DNA of 64,000 nucleotides, from assembly GCF_024494695.1 (NCBI RefSeq), contig NZ_JANHDP010000005.1, positions 1 through 64,000 of the forward strand, written 5' to 3'. Within the stretch, counting starts at the first letter, position 1. Every line of letters starts with the position of its first letter. The translations under genes and the position numbers were made by a program. The DNA comes from Natronoarchaeum rubrum. Its GTDB lineage: Archaea > Halobacteriota > Halobacteria > Halobacteriales > Natronoarchaeaceae. Below, piece after piece: positions 60,613 through 64,000 of this stretch. Under the pieces are notes generated by a model. It made no database searches, had not been told where the DNA came from, and saw nothing but the letters and a program-made list of their open reading frames with translations.

Positions 60613-62970
60613 GTGAACCGACAGTGGAGTCGCCGCCAGCTTCTGGCGTCGAGTACGGTCGCTTCGAGTATTGCGCTCGCCGGTTGTTCGTCCGACAGTG
60701 ACGAGTCGCCCGACGAGAACGAGACATCGCCCGGAGAGAACGACGAATCTCCAGCAGGTTCGGGAGCCGACGATGTCGTCGCGGTCGGCGAGGGAAGCTA
60801 TCGGACGACGAGACCGAAATCGAAGCAAGAACCGCCCTCGGAGGTGTACGTCGCGAACGAGCGCAGCGACGATCCGATCCCGACGAACGACTGGTGGAGC
60901 ACGCTCGTCTGGTCGCAGTTCGGCGAGACGCTGTGGAGCCATCCGATCGTCACCGACCCGGAACCGGCCGGGTTGCGAATCGGTCGACCGGACGAGTGGG
61001 AACTGACCGACGAGGGGCCCGCGGGCCCGGAATTCGCTCGCTTCCCACCCGCCTTCGAGATGACTCTCGGCGTCGAAGGCGCGCAGTTCGACGAGACCCT
61101 CGTGACCGACTGGGGCGACTGGTCGGTGTCGTTCGCCCTGCGAGACGAGAGCGTGACGGCCGACGTCACGCTCGTCAAGGGGTCGCCGTACGTCTTCGCG
61201 GAGGTGGACGGCGGTCCAGCGACGCTATCGTTCGACACTGCACCCGACGTCTGGGCCGACCACGGGGCGACACTCGGCGTGACGGTCGACGGGACACGCT
61301 ACGGGCTGTTCGCTCCGTCCGGGGCGAGCTGGTCGGGCGTCGGCACCGACACGCTCACGAACGATCTCGGTGACGGCGGCTATCTCTCCGTCGCCGCTCT
61401 CCCGCCCTCGGCGTCATGGGAGTCTGCGCTCGAGACGTTCGCCGAGCACGCCCACGCTCACGTCGTCGACACGACGGTCGACTGGGAGTACGACCGCTCG
61501 GCGGGCGAGGTCAGGACGACGTATTCGTTCGACACCGAATCCAGGGAGGGCGACGTTTCGAAGACAGTCGCCGGACTGTACCCGCACCAGCACAAGTACA
61601 CCGACGCGGATCGTCTCGGACACGCGTACCCGTCGCCGCGAGGCCGGATGGAGACGATCGTCGCCGACTCCGTTTCGATCGCGCAGCCGTTCCCCGGGCT
61701 TTTGCCGTACCTCCCCGACGTCGGCGGGTTCGACCGGGACCGCCTCCGGTCGTACGTTCGGGCGGAGGCCGACAAGCAGATCGTCCGCGCCCACCCCGAG
61801 GGGAACGGCGTCTACTGGCGGGGCAAAAACTACAATCGGGCCGCCGAACTCGTTCCCCTCGCTCGTCACGCCGGCGCAGCCGACGCGGCCGACGAGTTCC
61901 TCGACGCGCTGCGGTCGGACCTTGAGGCGTGGTTCAGCGCTGAAGACGGAAGCGGAACTCCGGCAAACGCCCGGGTGTTCTACTACAACGACACCTGGGG
62001 GACGGTGATCGGCTATCCGGCCGGCTTCGGCGCGACCGAGAACCTGAACGATCACCACTTCCACTACGGCTACTTCGTCGGTGCGGCCGCGACGATCGCG
62101 CGGAACGATCCGAATTGGGCTGCGGAATCCGCCTGGGGCGGGATGGTCGACCTGCTCGTCCGGGACTTTGCCTGCCCGGATCGAGACGACGACATGTTCC
62201 CGTTCCTCCGAACCTTCGACCCCTACGAGGGGCACTCGTGGGCCGGCGGCGATTCCGGCGGCTTCGCAGCCGGCAACAACCAGGAGTCGAGCTCCGAAGC
62301 GATCAACGCGTACGCTGCCCTCCTGGAGTGGGGTGAGTACACCGACGACGACGAACTACGCGATCTGGGGGCGTTCCTGTACACCCAGGAAGTGATCGCC
62401 GCCCGCGAGTACTGGTTCGACGTCGACGACGAGAACCTCCCGGAACTCGAAGGCTGGTCCCACGAGTACGCACCGATGGTGTGGGGGAACGGCTATCACT
62501 TCACCACGTGGTGGACCGATAATCCGGAGGCGATCTACGGGATCAACTGGCTGCCGATCGGCGGCCATTCGCTCTACCTCGGCCACGACGAGGCGTACGC
62601 CGACCGAACGTTCGGGCGGCTGGCGGACGCCGGCGAGGGAGCGGCGTTCTCGTACTGGCCCGACCAGATCTGGAAGTACCGGGCGTTTTCCGATCCGGCG
62701 GACGCAGCGGCTCGCTTCGAGGCGCGCGGCGAGGAGTATCAGGTCGAGTTCGGCGATTCGCGCGCTCACACGTACCACTGGATCAGCACACTGCGTGCCC
62801 TCGGCAGCCCGGAGCAGTCGATCACCGCCGATCACGCGCTCGCGGCCGCCTTCGAAAACGAGGGTGAACTGACCTACGTCGCGTACAACACCGGCGACGA
62901 ACGCCGCACGGTGACGTTCTCCGACGGGACGGAACTGGTCGTGGATCCGGGTGCGATGGCGACCAGGTGA
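60613..62970 (+). CDS. GH81 family endo-beta-1,3-glucanase, Tat lipoprotein
   Basis: 785 residues with a GTG start. Tat signal SRRQLLASSTVASSIALAGC ends in a lipobox, then an acidic Ser/Glu linker (~28-60). The GH81 fold runs from NERSDDPIPTNDWWSTLVWS to the C-terminus. Catalytic-region motifs are GYPAGFGATENLNDHHFHYG, FVGAAATIARNDP, GHSWAGG and GNNQESSSEAINAYAALLEW, holding the conserved Asp and Glu. It would cut laminarin-like beta-1,3-glucan outside the cell while anchored to the membrane. Location next to GH3 and an oligosaccharide-type transporter fits a glucan utilisation locus. Confidence 0.92.
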   Translation: MNRQWSRRQLLASSTVASSIALAGCSSDSDESPDENETSPGENDESPAGSGADDVVAVGEGSYRTTRPKSKQEPPSEVYVANERSDDPIPTNDWWSTLVWSQFGETLWSHPIVTDPEPAGLRIGRPDEWELTDEGPAGPEFARFPPAFEMTLGVEGAQFDETLVTDWGDWSVSFALRDESVTADVTLVKGSPYVFAEVDGGPATLSFDTAPDVWADHGATLGVTVDGTRYGLFAPSGASWSGVGTDTLTNDLGDGGYLSVAALPPSASWESALETFAEHAHAHVVDTTVDWEYDRSAGEVRTTYSFDTESREGDVSKTVAGLYPHQHKYTDADRLGHAYPSPRGRMETIVADSVSIAQPFPGLLPYLPDVGGFDRDRLRSYVRAEADKQIVRAHPEGNGVYWRGKNYNRAAELVPLARHAGAADAADEFLDALRSDLEAWFSAEDGSGTPANARVFYYNDTWGTVIGYPAGFGATENLNDHHFHYGYFVGAAATIARNDPNWAAESAWGGMVDLLVRDFACPDRDDDMFPFLRTFDPYEGHSWAGGDSGGFAAGNNQESSSEAINAYAALLEWGEYTDDDELRDLGAFLYTQEVIAAREYWFDVDDENLPELEGWSHEYAPMVWGNGYHFTTWWTDNPEAIYGINWLPIGGHSLYLGHDEAYADRTFGRLADAGEGAAFSYWPDQIWKYRAFSDPADAAARFEARGEEYQVEFGDSRAHTYHWISTLRALGSPEQSITADHALAAAFENEGELTYVAYNTGDERRTVTFSDGTELVVDPGAMATR

Positions 62971-63033
62971 GCGACGGCGCTACCGGTTCTCGATCTCTCG
63001 CGGGAACGACCCGAGGACGAGATCCACCGACGG

Positions 63034-64000
63034 TCAATCGTGTTTCGACGCACCGCTCATCTCCGACGGTTCGTCGTCGACGTTCGAACCGCTGGCGCCG
63101 TCCCGAGCGTCGGCGTCGACGCCGCCCGCACTCGTCGGGTCCTCGAACCGGATGTCTTCGAGGACGATCCGGACGGCTTCGATATCCTCGTACACCGCAC
63201 CCCACCCGCCGACGGCGTACAGCTCTCCGCCGGCTGCGATCTCCAACTGGAGGAATCCGGCCAGTTCCTCGAACGACGGGCGTCCCTCGGACCGGTAGAC
63301 GCTCGGATAGTCGATCTGCGTGACGGCTCCGGTGATCTCGCAGGGTTCGTTCGTGCTGACCCACGACCCGTCGATCGTTACCAGAACGGTCGCACCGTCC
63401 TTCCACAGGGGCGCGACGTCCCGGACGAACTCCTCGAGGGTCATGTACACGTACGGCGGTTCGTCGTCCTCGTACACCGTTTCCCAGAGCGCCCAGACGC
63501 CCGTCTGGAAGTACCAGTGAAAAATAAACGAGAGGATGTAGTCGTCTATCAGGACGCCGAACGGCCTGTTCGCCCAGTCGTTCGGCGTGAAACACGTCCG
63601 GGTGCGGTCGGCGATGAGCAGGAACGGCCCGGGGATCCGGCAGGCGCGAATCTCCGTCACCGTCCCTTCGAGATCGATATCGGCCAGCCGTTCGTCCAGA
63701 TCGCCCCCGAACACCGCGACCTTCGTCACGACGCCGCGCTCGTGCGCGTCCTCCAGGGCGTTCGTCAGGCTCCGGAACTGGTCGACGGTCGCGGACAGTT
63801 CGATGAAGCTCTCCGCGTCTCGTATCAGGTCCCGCGCCCGATCGACGACCGTCTCCTCGTGTTTGACGACGCTGACTTTGTGGTCGCTCACCGCCGGTCG
63901 CTGCCAGCGATTCTCGATCGCGTCCGCGGCCTCGTTCATTCGCTCTCCCCGGGAGCGCAGTTCTCTGAGGACGCTGATCGGCTCTTTGGGCCGAGCGTGA
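63034..64000 (-). CDS. TrmB family transcriptional regulator (partial, 5' end outside window)
   Basis: The frame is open to the window edge; at least 321 codons. The right end (PKEPISVLRELRSRGERMNE, then AADAIENRWQRPAV) is the connector after a TrmB winged helix, which lies beyond 64000. The middle has the regulator segment VVKHEETVVDRARDLIRDAE plus SFIELSATVDQFRSL, and the rest is a TrmB sugar-binding-like C-terminal domain (GAVTQIDYPSVYRSEGRPSF, LQLEIAAGGELYAVGGWGAV). TrmB proteins control sugar uptake and metabolism genes in archaea. Convergent to GH81, it probably regulates the glucan locus. Confidence 0.85.
   Translation of the reverse strand, partial: HARPKEPISVLRELRSRGERMNEAADAIENRWQRPAVSDHKVSVVKHEETVVDRARDLIRDAESFIELSATVDQFRSLTNALEDAHERGVVTKVAVFGGDLDERLADIDLEGTVTEIRACRIPGPFLLIADRTRTCFTPNDWANRPFGVLIDDYILSFIFHWYFQTGVWALWETVYEDDEPPYVYMTLEEFVRDVAPLWKDGATVLVTIDGSWVSTNEPCEITGAVTQIDYPSVYRSEGRPSFEELAGFLQLEIAAGGELYAVGGWGAVYEDIEAVRIVLEDIRFEDPTSAGGVDADARDGASGSNVDDEPSEMSGASKHD

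Overview
The window is a stretch of a haloarchaeal (class Halobacteria) chromosome. This is supported by high GC with strongly acidic proteins, archaeal DNA polymerase D large subunit, a halorhodopsin, Tat-exported lipoproteins, TATA-like promoters close to start codons, and the rRNA order 23S-5S at the left edge. I cannot place the genus from sequence alone.

Layout. 1-351: end of an rRNA operon (23S 3' tail, 5S). 1006-4579: small conserved housekeeping genes (a conserved DUF5783-like protein, NifU-type Fe-S scaffold, ketopantoate reductase, two tandem rubredoxin-like zinc proteins, a zinc protein, an unknown). 4911-8718: a minus-strand operon phnD-phnC-phnE-inositol monophosphatase-like phosphatase. 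9226-15244: a frameshifted gene, the DP2 subunit of PolD carrying a 508-residue intein, and a PPC/DUF296 protein. 15312-23104: SDR, GNAT, class V aminotransferase, small membrane protein, unknown acidic protein, acetamidase/formamidase, a DUF433-PAS-histidine kinase, an MFS transporter. 23165-26460: a VOC gene broken by an in-frame stop, then metY-metX for methionine synthesis.

26670-42930 is the most interesting region: a 16-kb plus-strand array that looks like a polymorphic toxin-immunity locus. A full-length 1776-residue secreted protein (signal peptide, calcium-binding thrombospondin-3-like repeats, von Willebrand A domain, a conserved pre-toxin block and a C-terminal nuclease-like tip) is followed by its probable immunity gene. 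At least three further cassettes lack the secretion part. Each starts with a copy of the same pre-toxin block, then changes to a different C-terminal tip, and is followed by a different immunity-like gene. Between and after them lie decayed cassette heads, orphan toxin tails, truncated immunity genes and a 166-nt direct repeat. Three tips appear to be one family (EndoU/BECR-like by eye) and one is a PD-(D/E)xK nuclease. Immunity candidates fall in at least four families, one with HEAT repeats and two resembling Imm49.

42964-50256: HEAT/zinc-ribbon protein, an iron-siderophore-type binding lipoprotein behind a DtxR-like box, methyltransferase, DUF1684 protein, small membrane protein, XPD/Rad3-like Fe-S helicase and halorhodopsin. 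51339-64000: a probable beta-1,3-glucan utilisation locus comprising a GH3 beta-glucosidase, a five-gene oligosaccharide/peptide-type ABC transporter, a secreted GH81 endo-beta-1,3-glucanase and a TrmB-family regulator cut by the window edge. GH81 would cut the polymer outside the cell, the transporter import oligosaccharides, and GH3 release glucose inside.
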